NCBI RefSeq assembly: GCF_001625695.1
Contig: NZ_AUXY01000070.1
Location: 172,656 to 236,655 of the forward strand
From: Pseudoalteromonas luteoviolacea H33-S
GTDB lineage: Bacteria; Pseudomonadota; Gammaproteobacteria; Enterobacterales; Alteromonadaceae
DNA: 64,000 nucleotides
Direction: 5' to 3'
Part shown: in pieces, positions 63,896 through 64,000 of the stretch
Layout: each line of letters starts with the position of its first letter
Position numbering within the stretch: the stretch's first letter is position 1
Position numbers and translations under genes: made by a program
Notes under the pieces: generated by a model
The model's database searches: none
Seen by the model: the letters and a program-made list of their open reading frames with translations, nothing else
Told to the model about the DNA's origin: nothing

Positions 63896-64000
63896 TTATA
63901 TAAAAAATTTTATAAAAAGGCTTGACCAAACATTTTAAGTCCCTATAATGCGCACCCACTGACACGGAGCAACACGCTGAAAAGCAAGAAGCAAAGTGAA
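63896..64000 (+). promoter_or_regulatory. rRNA operon promoter and start of the leader
   Basis: AT-rich UP-like stretch (about 63898-63918), -35 TTGACC (63922-63927), 16-bp spacer, -10 TATAAT (63944-63949), then the GC-rich discriminator GCGCACCC of stringently controlled stable-RNA promoters. The text after it (GACACGGAGCAACACGCTG) resembles the 5' leader of Pseudoalteromonas rRNA operons. The 16S gene itself would lie beyond the window edge. Confidence 0.8.

Noticed and set aside
1..64000. CRISPR arrays, insertion sequences, integrases or prophage
   Set aside because: No regularly spaced repeats, transposase or integrase motifs, or phage structural genes were seen; the three tRNA genes show no adjoining integrase or repeated 3' end.

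Overview
The window looks like chromosomal DNA of a marine gammaproteobacterium, most probably Pseudoalteromonas or a close relative. The grounds are the uvrY-uvrC-pgsA gene order with a tRNA-Gly/Cys/Leu cluster behind it, the close match of CysK, UvrY and QueE to what I remember of the enterobacterial proteins, the AT-leaning base composition, many TonB/porin/RND envelope genes, and an orphan RiPP-type leader peptide of a kind I associate with Pseudoalteromonas. The family assignments come from reading protein sequences, not from searches.

Layout. 1-2.1 kb: the 3' end of a UvrD/HelD-type helicase, a secreted hypothetical, a small secreted Cys-containing peptide and, convergent to it, a 60-aa peptide with a lanthipeptide-like leader ending in GGG. 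2.3-7.5 kb: a TonB-dependent receptor, a membrane-anchored LytTR regulator, a divergent acyltransferase and a small PspB-like protein. 7.6-15.1 kb: queC/queE, a periplasmic binding protein, cysK, a DUF5916-type outer-membrane protein and a Na+/dicarboxylate-type symporter. 15.3-18.8 kb: uvrY, uvrC, pgsA and three tRNAs behind a strong promoter.

19-26.7 kb is the most unusual locus. A 1185-aa protein joins a Lon-like (S16) protease domain with an apparently intact Ser-Lys dyad, a STAND P-loop ATPase, a single membrane segment and a TPR-rich C-terminus. It is followed on the same strand by a sigma-factor-like gene and a translationally coupled 188-aa protein. A subtilisin-like protease with a C-terminal chitin-binding-type module is divergent across about 720 bp. 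I read this as a candidate trans-envelope sensing or protease-signalling system. That is inference.

26.7-35.2 kb is one long minus-strand operon: HlyD-type adaptor, MacB-like ATPase, two FtsX-type permeases, a sigma-54 activator, a histidine kinase and a lipoprotein. Upstream are a recognisable -24/-12 promoter and a cluster of six CGGAC repeats placed like enhancer sites, so the operon probably activates its own transcription. 35.4-43.9 kb: a lipoprotein, small membrane proteins, a fibronectin-III/di-haem peroxidase fusion, a PepSY reductase-like operon and a secreted hypothetical. 44-55.9 kb: a large SNF2 helicase, GNAT acetyltransferases, an AraC regulator, endonuclease V, a porin, a chemoreceptor and a UPF0178 protein. 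55.85-56.26 kb holds a decayed fosA-like gene with two internal stops and all three metal ligands lost. 56.4-61.4 kb: a His-rich small protein and a CzcB/CzcA-type metal efflux pair with no outer-membrane partner in view. 61.4-63.7 kb: a DUF962 protein, a DMT exporter and two small hypotheticals. The window ends in what looks like the promoter and leader of an rRNA operon.
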